Translations under genes and position numbers: made by a program
Assembly: GCA_021769555.1 (NCBI GenBank)
Contig: JAETSR010000006.1
Location: 186,001-250,000 of the forward strand
Source: Clostridiaceae bacterium
GTDB taxonomy: Bacteria > Bacillota > Clostridia > Oscillospirales > Acutalibacteraceae
DNA length: 64,000 bases
Direction: 5' to 3'
The notes under the pieces: model-generated
What the model was told of the DNA's origin: nothing
The model's input: only the letters and a program-made list of their open reading frames with translations
Database searches by the model: none
Shown here: piece by piece, positions 57,037-64,000 of the stretch
Position numbering within the stretch: position 1 is the first letter of the stretch
How the letters are laid out: every line of letters starts with the position of its first letter

Positions 57037-57591
57037 TCAGCCCACGTCCTGGACGGTTTCAACGCCGTTCTCACGGTAGGTGTAGACGGTGAAGCCGCTG
57101 TAATAGAGCATACCGTCCTCCCCGGCGCCCAGGCAGCTTGGGCCGTAGTCGCTGCCGTTCGGGTAGCCGAAGACGGCGTAGAAGGAGTTGATGTCGCTGC
57201 CTATGTACGAGTATGGGTCAGGGGCAGGCTCGGGCGTCGGCTCAGGAGTTGGCGCGGGGGTAGGAGCCTGGGTGGGCGTGGGAGGCTGGGTCGGGTCCGG
57301 GGCAGGAGCCTCTGTGGGGTCCGGAGCGGGGGCCTGGGTTGGCTCGGCCGCGGACTCCGGGGCGGGAGCCTGGGTTGGCTCCGCAGTTGGGGTGGGGGCC
57401 GCCGTCGCCTTAGGGCTGGGGCTGGCCTTCTTTGGTGATGGCGAGGCCTCGGGCGAGGCGGTGGGGACCGCGCTGGGCGAGGGGGACGGAGACGGCTCCT
57501 GGGAGGAGGTCTCCCCTCCCCCGCACGCTGTAAGGCTCAGAGCGAGCGCAAATGTGAGAGCCCCCATAGCCAGGGACGCAAGCTTATTCAT
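57037..57591 (-). CDS. Lipoprotein with Pro/Ala/Thr-rich linker
   Basis: The 184-residue protein has a lipoprotein signal (Cys23 in 'LSLTACGGG'), then about 100 residues built of short 'PTP/PAP/APDPT' repeats that would span the wall, and a C-terminal domain of about 55 residues ('YSYIGSDINSFYAVFGYPNGSDYGPSCLGAGEDGMLYYSGFTVYTY'). It lies between the SLH-transglutaminase and MBOAT genes, so it probably works at the cell surface with them. ATG 57591 is better spaced from GAGG than ATG 57600. Confidence 0.75.
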   Translation of the reverse strand: MNKLASLAMGALTFALALSLTACGGGETSSQEPSPSPSPSAVPTASPEASPSPKKASPSPKATAAPTPTAEPTQAPAPESAAEPTQAPAPDPTEAPAPDPTQPPTPTQAPTPAPTPEPTPEPAPDPYSYIGSDINSFYAVFGYPNGSDYGPSCLGAGEDGMLYYSGFTVYTYRENGVETVQDVG

Positions 57592-57612
57592 GTATCTCAT
57601 CCTCTTTCAGTA

Positions 57613-59163
57613 TTACTTCTTGATAATATTTTTCACCCTGTACTTCCTTGTTGCCGGGAACTGGCTGTATTTCCTCATAAACAGGTTCTCCCTTGGCCAC
57701 ACCTTCTGCTGCTGGGCGTCGCATACATATATCTGGCCGTCCTGCTCTATCTCTGTCCAGCCGTGGAGCACGAAGCCCCTGCCGTATACGTTCACCTGGC
57801 CGGAAATGCCTGTGGCCTGGTAGCCCATCTTCCGGGCAAGATATGTGCACAGTCCCGCGTAGCGGTAGCAGTTGCCCTTGCGGTTTTTCAGCATGTCAAG
57901 GGCCATCGCAGCCTCCCAGCCGGTCTGGCCGTCCTCGGCGCCCTTTCCAAGGTAGCTGCCGGCACGGTAGGGCCAGGTGGAGAGCTGGTCGTAGAGGCGC
58001 TTGAAGTTGTTGAGGTTGGTATCGCCCTCCTTGGTATAACGCTTCACCATATCGGTGAGCTGCTTGTCGAGGGTGGCATTGCCTGTGGTGTAGCGTCCGT
58101 TATTGTCAAATTTCAGCACGCCGTCCGTCTGATTGCGCACAAAGCGTCCGGAGGCGTCCACCTGGTAGAGCTCGCCGCCGATAACGTGGTTCCCCGGCTT
58201 ATGCTCGGCGGCGGGTATGACATAATCCATCCAGCTGCCGTCCTCATTGTGGGTATGCTCCAGAGCGGCCTCCATTATCTGGGCGTAGGCCCAGTGGGAA
58301 TAGGACAGGTCCAGGAATACCAGCACGTCCCCGTCGGCCCTCAGCCTGTCTAAATCCGGCTCCCGGCCCAGGGCCTTGTTCACCACGGTGATGGCCTCGG
58401 CGCGGGTTATATAGCTGTTGGGCCTGAAATTGCCGTCCGGGGAGCCGCTTATCCAGCTTTTATAGGCTGCGTAGTTGATTGCGGGGGCGTCCCAGCCGTT
58501 CTGGTTCACGTCGGGGAAGCTGGCGGCGGGTATGTCCTCGCCCTCGGTGTCGAAGAACTGTGTGAGTATCTGCACAAACTCATTGCGCTTGATGGGCTTG
58601 TCCGGACGGAAGGTGCCGTCCCCGGAGCCGTTTATAACGCCCATCTCCGCAAGGGTAAGCACCTGTCTGCCGTACCAGGCGCTCTCCTTCACGTCGGGGA
58701 AGGTCTTGGAGCCGGTGAGCTCGGGCTCATATTCCAGAAGGCTGTACATTATCTGGGCCGCCTCCGCCCGGGTAAGCTGGCCGCCGGGGCGCACAAGGTC
58801 GCCCTTGCCCTTTATGTATACCCGGTGCTCCGTCATCTCAAGGCCGGGCTTTTCGGGCTCCACAGGGTCCGGGTCTTCGGGGTCTTCCGGCTCGCCCGGC
58901 TCCTGAGGGACATCGGGTTCGTCCGTATCGTCCGGGGTTTCCGGAACATCGGGAGCGTCCGTGCCATCGGGATTTTCATTTTCGCCGGGGTTCTCCGTGC
59001 TGCCCGGGTCCTCTGCATTGCCGGGAGCGTCCTGGACGTCCGTATCGTCCTGGGTCTGAATTGTGTCGGCAGCGGGCGCGCTGCTGTCTGCGGCCTGGGC
59101 TGCAGCCGGAATCGCCGTGCAAAGGATACCGGCCGCAAGCAGGGCGGCAAGAAACTTTTTCAT
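57613..59163 (-). CDS. Surface protein: three SLH domains plus transglutaminase-like domain
   Basis: The 516-residue protein has a signal peptide ending near 'AAQAADS' (about 25), an acidic Asp/Glu/Pro-rich linker (about 26-110), three S-layer homology motifs (about 118-300; 'FPDVKESAWYGRQVLTLAEMGVINGSGDGTFRPDKPIKRNEFVQIL') that bind wall polymers, and a transglutaminase/protease-like domain (about 380-510) with Cys in 'RKGNCYRYAGL', His in 'FVLHGWTEI' and Asp in 'YVCDAQQQ'. It may crosslink or trim wall proteins. It leads an operon with a lipoprotein and acylation genes. Three 20-bp palindromes lie upstream. Confidence 0.9.
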   Translation of the reverse strand: MKKFLAALLAAGILCTAIPAAAQAADSSAPAADTIQTQDDTDVQDAPGNAEDPGSTENPGENENPDGTDAPDVPETPDDTDEPDVPQEPGEPEDPEDPDPVEPEKPGLEMTEHRVYIKGKGDLVRPGGQLTRAEAAQIMYSLLEYEPELTGSKTFPDVKESAWYGRQVLTLAEMGVINGSGDGTFRPDKPIKRNEFVQILTQFFDTEGEDIPAASFPDVNQNGWDAPAINYAAYKSWISGSPDGNFRPNSYITRAEAITVVNKALGREPDLDRLRADGDVLVFLDLSYSHWAYAQIMEAALEHTHNEDGSWMDYVIPAAEHKPGNHVIGGELYQVDASGRFVRNQTDGVLKFDNNGRYTTGNATLDKQLTDMVKRYTKEGDTNLNNFKRLYDQLSTWPYRAGSYLGKGAEDGQTGWEAAMALDMLKNRKGNCYRYAGLCTYLARKMGYQATGISGQVNVYGRGFVLHGWTEIEQDGQIYVCDAQQQKVWPRENLFMRKYSQFPATRKYRVKNIIKK

Positions 59164-59221
59164 ATCTCATCTGTCCTTCCTAAACTTTATTTTGCAAAAC
59201 CTATCATGAAACTTAATTGTC

Positions 59222-59241
59222 TCACAAAGTGTACCTTTTGA
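59222..59241. promoter_or_regulatory. 20-bp palindrome, operator candidate 1
   Basis: TCACAAAGTGTACCTTTTGA, read on the minus strand as TCAAAAGGTACACTTTGTGA, lies 59 bases before the SLH gene start. It matches copy 2 (59350) at 19 of 20 positions in inverse orientation. Confidence 0.55.
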
Positions 59242-59349
59242 TAGATTCCGCACAATTAGTCATTTTAGCACAAAGAAGTGCGGAAATCAATACTCTGTTT
59301 GGTTTTGTGTGGTATTTTTACCATATTTTTCCATTATTGCAGAGTGATG

Positions 59350-59369
59350 TCAAAAGGTACACTTTTTGA
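59350..59369. promoter_or_regulatory. 20-bp palindrome, operator candidate 2
   Basis: TCAAAAGGTACACTTTTTGA is a near-perfect inverted repeat (TCAAAA...TTTTGA). It is one of three related sites in the 403-base region upstream of the SLH gene. Confidence 0.55.
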
Positions 59370-59476
59370 TAGTTCTCATTTTGCTAGATATTATAATACA
59401 ATTCCGCGCTCATTTCAATACATATCTATTATTTTCGCGCAAAATTTTCCTTTGCCGATAAAAGATTTCCCCCATG

Positions 59477-59496
59477 TCAAAAAGTGTGCTTTATGA
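59477..59496. promoter_or_regulatory. 20-bp palindrome, operator candidate 3
   Basis: TCAAAAAGTGTGCTTTATGA is a more diverged copy of the same motif, about 70 bases from the decayed AraC gene and 127 bases from copy 2. Confidence 0.5.
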
Positions 59497-59566
59497 CAAA
59501 TCCGCCGTCATAGCGAAAGGGTCCAGGATAAATCCCGGGCCCTCTCCTTATATTTTTCACTGTAAG

Positions 59567-60275
59567 TTATTCAGTTTTCTTTACCGGCAGCCAAAATTTT
59601 AGCTCCGGCATGATTTTTTCCGGGTGCTCAGACGTAAACCACTGCTTTTTGAAAATATGCTCCTCCAAATAGGCGCGGCCTTCAAAATCCAGCTCATAGC
59701 CCCCCATGCTCAGCATACATTCATACACCGTTTGAGAGGACGTCTTCATGGAGAGGCCGATATCTATGGTCCCGTCGTCAAAAAACTCGTTGAGCGCCAC
59801 GTCCCCCGCCAGAAACAGGCCCGCCGGCGCTTCGCCGACATGTCCTCCCAGAAAGTCTCCCCTCTCCCCTTCGCCGCCGTGCAGGAGCATCATGGCGCGG
59901 TATTCATGCGGGCCCTCCTCAGGCCCCTGGGCATGGTGCCCGGCGGGGGCGTACCCGATATATCGCCTCGCCTCATAGTCCGTAAGGTTTTCCACCGCCC
60001 ACCGGCGCATGAGGTTCCAGGCCTCTGTCTCCGGCTCCCGGCAGTCCGCACTGAATATCACAGCCCGGCATCCGCTGAGCTCCTCAAGGCGCACCAAAGG
60101 TTTTTCTCCAAACATCGTACTGCCCTATAGTCATATCCGTCAGAAATGTAAACATCCGCTGGAACCTTGTCAGTGACGAGCAGGCAATTTTTGCCGCCGC
60201 GCCATAGTCGACCGTTCCCTCAAGGTTTTCTTCTATATACGCAAGCGCTTCGTTCATCTTTGTCAGCCATTCCAT
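59567..60275 (-). pseudogene. Broken AraC-family regulator with GyrI-like effector domain
   Basis: The minus strand codes for the first half of an AraC helix-turn-helix ('MEWLTKMNEALAYIEENLEGTVDYGAAAKIACSSLTRFQRMFTFLTDMTIGQY', 60275-60110). The frame then changes to a short unrelated end. A second frame (60115-59567) starts with the sequence that normally follows the DNA-binding domain and continues through an intact GyrI-like effector domain ('AVENLTDYEARRYIGYAPAGHH', 'YELDFEGRAYLEEH'). About 60-70 residues including the second helix-turn-helix are missing. The product cannot bind DNA normally, though the effector part might still be made. Confidence 0.75.
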
Positions 60276-60382
60276 CCTTAAACACCGCCTTGTTTTTTAT
60301 GTTTTCAGTATACCAGTTTCAAAGCCAAAATTCCATGCAGAAATTGTACACTGCTGCAAGGCCCGGCAGCTTAATAAGAGCA

Positions 60383-60411
60383 TTGACAAAAGCCATGTTT
60401 ACATCTATAAT
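60383..60411 (+). promoter_or_regulatory. Consensus sigma-A promoter of the MATE gene
   Basis: TTGACA (60383-60388), a 17-base spacer and TATAAT (60406-60411) are both perfect consensus hexamers. The start codon is 31 bases downstream. It would be a strong constitutive promoter unless repressed. Confidence 0.9.
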
Positions 60412-60441
60412 GATAGCCAAGAACCGGAAAGGGAAAAAGAG

Positions 60442-61800
60442 ATGATAGACAAACGGAAATTTAACAGACAGCTCACGCGCCTTACCTTCCCCATTGCCAT
60501 GCAGAGCCTTATGCTGGCTATGGTCGCCGCCGCGGACGCCCTTATGCTGGGCACTGTGGCCCAGGCCGAAATGACGGCCGTTTCCCTGGCGACTCAGATA
60601 CAGTTTATCCAGAACATGTTCATCGGGGCCATTGCCGGGGCCGGGGCAATCCTTGGGGCACAGTACTGGGGCAAGGGCGACCGGCGTACTTTGGAGGACC
60701 TGTTCAATATGATGCTCAGGTACTCCGGGCTGGTGTCCGTGCTGTTCTTCCTGGCCTGCGAGCTGGCGCCGGGACCGCTTATGCACATCTTCACCAGCGA
60801 CCCAGAGCTCATATCCATCGGCAGTACATATCTGAAAATAGCCGGCTGGTCCTATCTTCTCACGGGCATATCCCAGTGTTATCTCACCGTCATGAAGGTG
60901 ACGGACCATGTGAGGCTGGGAGCGTTTATAAGCTCCGGCGCCGTTATCATGAACGTGGCGCTGAACGCCGTCTTCATTTTCGGGCTGCTGGGCGCGCCCC
61001 GTATGCAGGCCAGGGGAGCGGCCCTTGCCACTACCATTTCCCGCGCCGTGGAGCTTACTCTCTGCCTGGTATTGACCCTGAAGCCCGGGTTCGTCCGTCC
61101 CGCGCTCAGGCGGTTTATGAAGCTTCCGAAGGCGCTGAACGCCGACTTTGCCCGCCAGGCCCTGCCGCTTATTGGCGGGTCGCTGTGCTGGGGGGTGGGC
61201 TTTACCTCCTATACCGCCATTATCGGCCATATGGGCAGCGACGCCGCGGCCGCAAACTCAGTATCCGCCGTGGTGCGGGATTTGATATGCTGCCTTTGCA
61301 ACGGCATTGGCAGCGCGGCCGGTATCATGGTGGGCAATGAGCTTGGGGCCGGCAATCTTGAGAAGGGGAAGGCCTATGGCATACGCCTGAAAAACCTCTC
61401 CTATATTATCGGGCTCATTTCTACTCTGCTCGTGCTGGCCGTCACCCCCCTTACGGTGGGGATGGTAACTCTCACCGATACTGCCAGGGAGTACCTCTGG
61501 GGAATGATGGTGATTATGGCTGTCTACATGATTGGCCGCTGTGTGAACACGGTGACTATCAACGGCGTGCTGGACGGAGGCGGCGACACCATTTTTGACA
61601 TGTACAGCCTGATAGTCTGCATGTGGTGCATTGCCGTGCCTCTGGCCTTCACCGGGGCCTTTGTGTTCCACTGGCACCCGCTGGCGGTCTATGCCTGCAC
61701 CTGCCTGGATGAGGTGGGCAAGATACCCTGGGTGATGTACCGGTTCAGAAAGTATAAATGGGTCAGGGACCTGACCCGGGAGAAGCCGGAGGAGGCATGA
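60442..61800 (+). CDS. MATE-family multidrug/metabolite exporter
   Basis: The 452-residue protein has 12 membrane helices in two six-helix halves, starting 'RLTFPIAMQSLMLAMVAAADALMLGTVAQAEMTAVSLATQIQFI' and with the second half 'ALPLIGGSLCWGVGFTSYTAIIGHMGSDAAAANSVSAVVRDLI', typical of MATE transporters that export drugs or organic cations by Na+ or H+ antiport. A strong promoter precedes it and the divergent neighbour is a decayed regulator, so its control may have been lost. The cargo is unknown. Confidence 0.92.
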   Translation: MIDKRKFNRQLTRLTFPIAMQSLMLAMVAAADALMLGTVAQAEMTAVSLATQIQFIQNMFIGAIAGAGAILGAQYWGKGDRRTLEDLFNMMLRYSGLVSVLFFLACELAPGPLMHIFTSDPELISIGSTYLKIAGWSYLLTGISQCYLTVMKVTDHVRLGAFISSGAVIMNVALNAVFIFGLLGAPRMQARGAALATTISRAVELTLCLVLTLKPGFVRPALRRFMKLPKALNADFARQALPLIGGSLCWGVGFTSYTAIIGHMGSDAAAANSVSAVVRDLICCLCNGIGSAAGIMVGNELGAGNLEKGKAYGIRLKNLSYIIGLISTLLVLAVTPLTVGMVTLTDTAREYLWGMMVIMAVYMIGRCVNTVTINGVLDGGGDTIFDMYSLIVCMWCIAVPLAFTGAFVFHWHPLAVYACTCLDEVGKIPWVMYRFRKYKWVRDLTREKPEEA

Positions 61801-61837
61801 ACGGCCTTTATGGGCTGCTTTGAATAGGAGCAGGGAT

Positions 61838-62347
61838 ATGATGAATATATCACGATACGCCTCCCCTATTGGTGAGCTGCTTTTGGGGGAAGAGGATAAC
61901 GCCCTGTGCGGGCTGTGGATGGTTGGGCAGAAGTATTTTCCCGAGTCCCTTTTGCACGGGCCGCCCTGTGAAGGGGGCTCCCCTGTGCTGGCGATGGCCC
62001 GAGGCTGGCTGGACCGCTATTTTGCAGGTGGACGCCCGGCTATAGAGGAGCTGCCCCTTGCCCCAAAGGGCAGCGGTTTCCGAAATGAGGTCTGGGGCCT
62101 GCTCATGAAGATACCCTATGGCGAGGCCACCACCTATGGAGATATCTCCCGGGAGCTGGCGGCCCGGCGGGGGCTCCCCCATATGTCGGCCCAGGCGGTT
62201 GGCGGGGCGGTGGGGCATAATCCCATTTCTATCATAATCCCCTGCCACCGGGTGCTGGGCTCTGACGGCGGGCTCACCGGATATGCCGGGGGACTTGAGA
62301 AAAAGCGCTGGCTGCTGGAACACGAGGGGTATAGGGTCAGCGGCTAA
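61838..62347 (+). CDS. ogt: Methylated-DNA-protein-cysteine methyltransferase
   Basis: The 169-residue protein has the Ogt/AGT active site 'IIPCHRVLGSDGGLTGYAGGLEKKRWLLEHE' with the acceptor Cys in PCHRV, the 'YGDISRELA' DNA-binding helix and the Asn in 'VGHNPISI'. It removes O6-alkyl groups from guanine by a one-time transfer to its Cys. It starts at ATG 61838 behind AGGAGCAGG, 37 bases after the MATE gene, so the two are probably co-transcribed. Confidence 0.95.
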   Translation: MMNISRYASPIGELLLGEEDNALCGLWMVGQKYFPESLLHGPPCEGGSPVLAMARGWLDRYFAGGRPAIEELPLAPKGSGFRNEVWGLLMKIPYGEATTYGDISRELAARRGLPHMSAQAVGGAVGHNPISIIIPCHRVLGSDGGLTGYAGGLEKKRWLLEHEGYRVSG

Positions 62348-62392
62348 AAAGCGCTGAAAATAAAAATTTAAATTTTGAATGGAGGTACATTG

Positions 62393-64000
62393 ATGAATTA
62401 TCCTAAAATAGGCATAAGGCCTGTAATCGACGGACGCTGGGGCGGCGTGCGGGAGAGCCTTGAGGCTCAGACCATGGGCATGGCAAGGGCGGCGGCTGAG
62501 CTTATCAGCTCCAGCCTAAAATACCCTGACGGCGCCCCTGTGCAGTGCGTCGTCTCCCGGACCACCATCGGCGGCGGGGCCGAGGCCGCTGAATGTGCCG
62601 GGCAGTTCTCCGCGCAGAATGTAGTGGCCACTCTCAGCGTCACCCCCTGCTGGTGCTATGGCTCCGAGACCTTTGATATGGACCCGGGGACTATTAAGGC
62701 CGTCTGGGGCTTTAACGGCACCGAGCGCCCCGGGGCGGTTTACCTTGCCGCCGTAATGGCCGCCTACGCCCAGAAGGGCCTGCCCGCCTTCTCCATCTAC
62801 GGGCACGACGTACAGGACCTGGGGGACGGCTCAATACCCTCCGACGTGGCCGAAAAGATACTTAAATTTGCAAAGGGCGCCGTGGCAGTGGGCTGGATGA
62901 AGAATAAGTCCTATGTAAACCTGGGCGGCGTGGCTATGGGCATTGCGGGCAGCTACTGCAACGCGGATATGTTCCAGAAGTATTTCGGCATAAGGGCCGA
63001 GTGGGTGGACATGACAGAGATACTCCGGCGAATTACCCTTGGGATATATGACCATGATGAGTATGAAAAAGCCCTTGGCTGGATAAAAGAGAACTGCCCC
63101 TTGGGCTTTGACCTGAACGAGGGGAAAAATCTCCCTGAGATTATTACAAAGTCCAAGGTGATACCTGCCGATAAGGACTGGGAGTTTATCGCGAAGATGT
63201 CCATAATCGTCAGGGACATACTCTTCGGCAATCCCAAGCTGGACGATATGGGCTGGCACGAGGAGGCCCTGGGCAAGAATGCCGTTGCGGGCGGCTTCCA
63301 GGGCCAGCGCCAGTGGACGGACTGGCTGCCAAACGCGGACTTCACCGAGGCAATTATGGCCTCCACCTTTGACTGGAACGGCCCGAAGGCCCCAACTCCC
63401 TTTGCCACCGAGAACGATACCTTGAACGGCGTGGCTATGATGCTTGGCACGCTTATCACCAATACCGCCCCCTGTTTCCACGATGTGCGCACCTATTGGA
63501 GCCCTGAGGCCTGCGAGAGGGTCACTGGGCACAGGCCCGCAGGCGTTGCGGAAAACGGATTTATCCACCTTATCAACTCCGGGGCTACGGCCCTTGACGG
63601 TTCCGGCGCGGCTAAAAACTCCCTGGGCGAGGGCTGCATGAAGCCCTTCTGGGATATGACGGAGGAGGACGTAAGCGCCTGCCTCGGGGCCACGGACTGG
63701 TGCCGGGCCAATTATGAGTACTTCAGGGGCGGCGGGTTCTCAAGCCATTTCCGCTGCCATGCCGAAATGCCTGTTACAATGCTCAGGGTCAATGTGCTGG
63801 ACGGCGCAGGCCCTGTGCTCCAGCTGGCCGAGGGCTGGACGGCGGACCTTCCGGATGAGATACATAATGTTATCGATAAGCGCACGGACCCCAGCTGGCC
63901 CACCACATGGTTCGTGCCAAGACTCACCGGAAAGGGCGCGTTTACCGATGTGTACAGCGTTATGGCCAACTGGGGGGCGAACCATGGGGTCACGGTTTAC
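62393..64000 (+). CDS. fucI: L-fucose isomerase (3' end outside window)
   Basis: The frame is open for 536 codons to the window edge; the family is about 590 residues, so the last 50-60 are missing. It has the FucI start '[26 protein letters not shown]', '[16 protein letters not shown]', '[16 protein letters not shown]', Glu in the '[12 protein letters not shown]' region, Asp in '[11 protein letters not shown]' and His in 'ANWGANHGV', near the metal and catalytic positions of the E. coli enzyme. It turns L-fucose into L-fuculose (also D-arabinose to D-ribulose). A GGAGG site precedes ATG 62393. Further fucose genes probably follow. Confidence 0.95.
   Translation, partial: MNYPKIGIRPVIDGRWGGVRESLEAQTMGMARAAAELISSSLKYPDGAPVQCVVSRTTIGGGAEAAECAGQFSAQNVVATLSVTPCWCYGSETFDMDPGTIKAVWGFNGTERPGAVYLAAVMAAYAQKGLPAFSIYGHDVQDLGDGSIPSDVAEKILKFAKGAVAVGWMKNKSYVNLGGVAMGIAGSYCNADMFQKYFGIRAEWVDMTEILRRITLGIYDHDEYEKALGWIKENCPLGFDLNEGKNLPEIITKSKVIPADKDWEFIAKMSIIVRDILFGNPKLDDMGWHEEALGKNAVAGGFQGQRQWTDWLPNADFTEAIMASTFDWNGPKAPTPFATENDTLNGVAMMLGTLITNTAPCFHDVRTYWSPEACERVTGHRPAGVAENGFIHLINSGATALDGSGAAKNSLGEGCMKPFWDMTEEDVSACLGATDWCRANYEYFRGGGFSSHFRCHAEMPVTMLRVNVLDGAGPVLQLAEGWTADLPDEIHNVIDKRTDPSWPTTWFVPRLTGKGAFTDVYSVMANWGANHGVTVY

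Noticed and set aside
57200-57500. Short-period DNA repeat as a possible phase-variable tract
   Set aside because: The repeats are irregular Pro/Ala/Thr codons with no pure short unit whose slippage would shift the frame predictably.
56806-57823. Plus-strand Gly/Val-rich frames opposite the Pro-rich lipoprotein and MBOAT genes
   Set aside because: They arise from the reverse complement of Pro/Ala codon repeats.
59519-59547. Terminator-like hairpin with T-rich tail on the plus strand
   Set aside because: The stem has a G-T pair and a mismatch and no plus-strand gene ends nearby; it may be chance or a weak terminator.

Overview
The window looks like a chromosomal piece of a moderately GC-rich anaerobic member of the Clostridia, probably a gut Oscillospirales-like bacterium. 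This rests on strong Shine-Dalgarno sites and sigma-A promoters, SLH-domain surface proteins, Clostridium-phage small-protein families, a glycyl radical enzyme, and YesMN-type sugar regulation. The genus cannot be fixed from sequence alone.

Region 1 (1-12.4 kb) is the right part of a contractile-tail prophage: spike tip, PAAR, gp25, gpJ, tail and fibre genes, then a lysis cassette. Inside the tail module is a complete diversity-generating retroelement (DGR): an Avd protein, a template repeat (TR, 4918-5041), a reverse transcriptase with YMDD, and a DUF6273/fibronectin-type tail protein with the variable repeat (VR, 6993-7116). TR and VR differ at 13 sites, all of them adenines in TR, which is the DGR signature.

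Region 2 (12.4-16.2 kb) is a junction zone. Three paired repeats (12385, 14354, 15399) resemble integrase arm sites. They delimit an ECF sigma/membrane-protein pair under a cre-like site and an AT-rich nucleoside-deoxyribosyltransferase-like gene. Broken ABC-permease remains follow.

Region 3 (16.2-29.4 kb, minus strand) is an exopolysaccharide or capsule operon: phosphoglycosyl transferase, metallophosphoesterase, two Wzz-like proteins (one fused to a degenerate GGDEF domain), Wzy, an Alg14/Alg13-like pair, GT4, GT2 and Wzx. Upstream is a promoter-bearing 266-bp segment bounded by perfect 20-bp inverted repeats and next to a tyrosine recombinase gene. As drawn, the promoter (TTGAAA-N17-TATAAT) points away from the operon and a terminator faces it, so the switch is in the predicted OFF position. 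This phase-variation module is the strongest regulatory finding.

Region 4 (29.5-33.0 kb) holds an alpha/beta hydrolase and an XRE regulator with an ABC exporter. Region 5 (33.0-48.3 kb, minus strand) is a nine-gene catabolic operon: ABC sugar importer, three Gfo/Idh/MocA dehydrogenases, a TIM-barrel isomerase/lyase, a glycyl radical enzyme with an unusual Gly-Cys-His-Trp active-site motif, and its activase. A YesMN-type two-component system and a fourth Gfo/Idh protein lacking the catalytic lysine lie upstream. The substrate is unknown; a keto-sugar-based breakdown of a glycoside or cyclitol is a reasonable inference.

Region 6 (48.5-64 kb) contains a possible small RNA, a DUF4886 protein, a propeller/solute-binding lipoprotein beside an OmpR-type two-component system, a surface-polymer acylation operon (SLH-transglutaminase, lipoprotein, MBOAT, AlgX-like) preceded by three 20-bp palindromes, a decayed AraC regulator, a MATE exporter, an Ogt DNA repair protein and the start of an L-fucose isomerase gene. 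No rRNA, tRNA, CRISPR array or insertion sequence was recognised.
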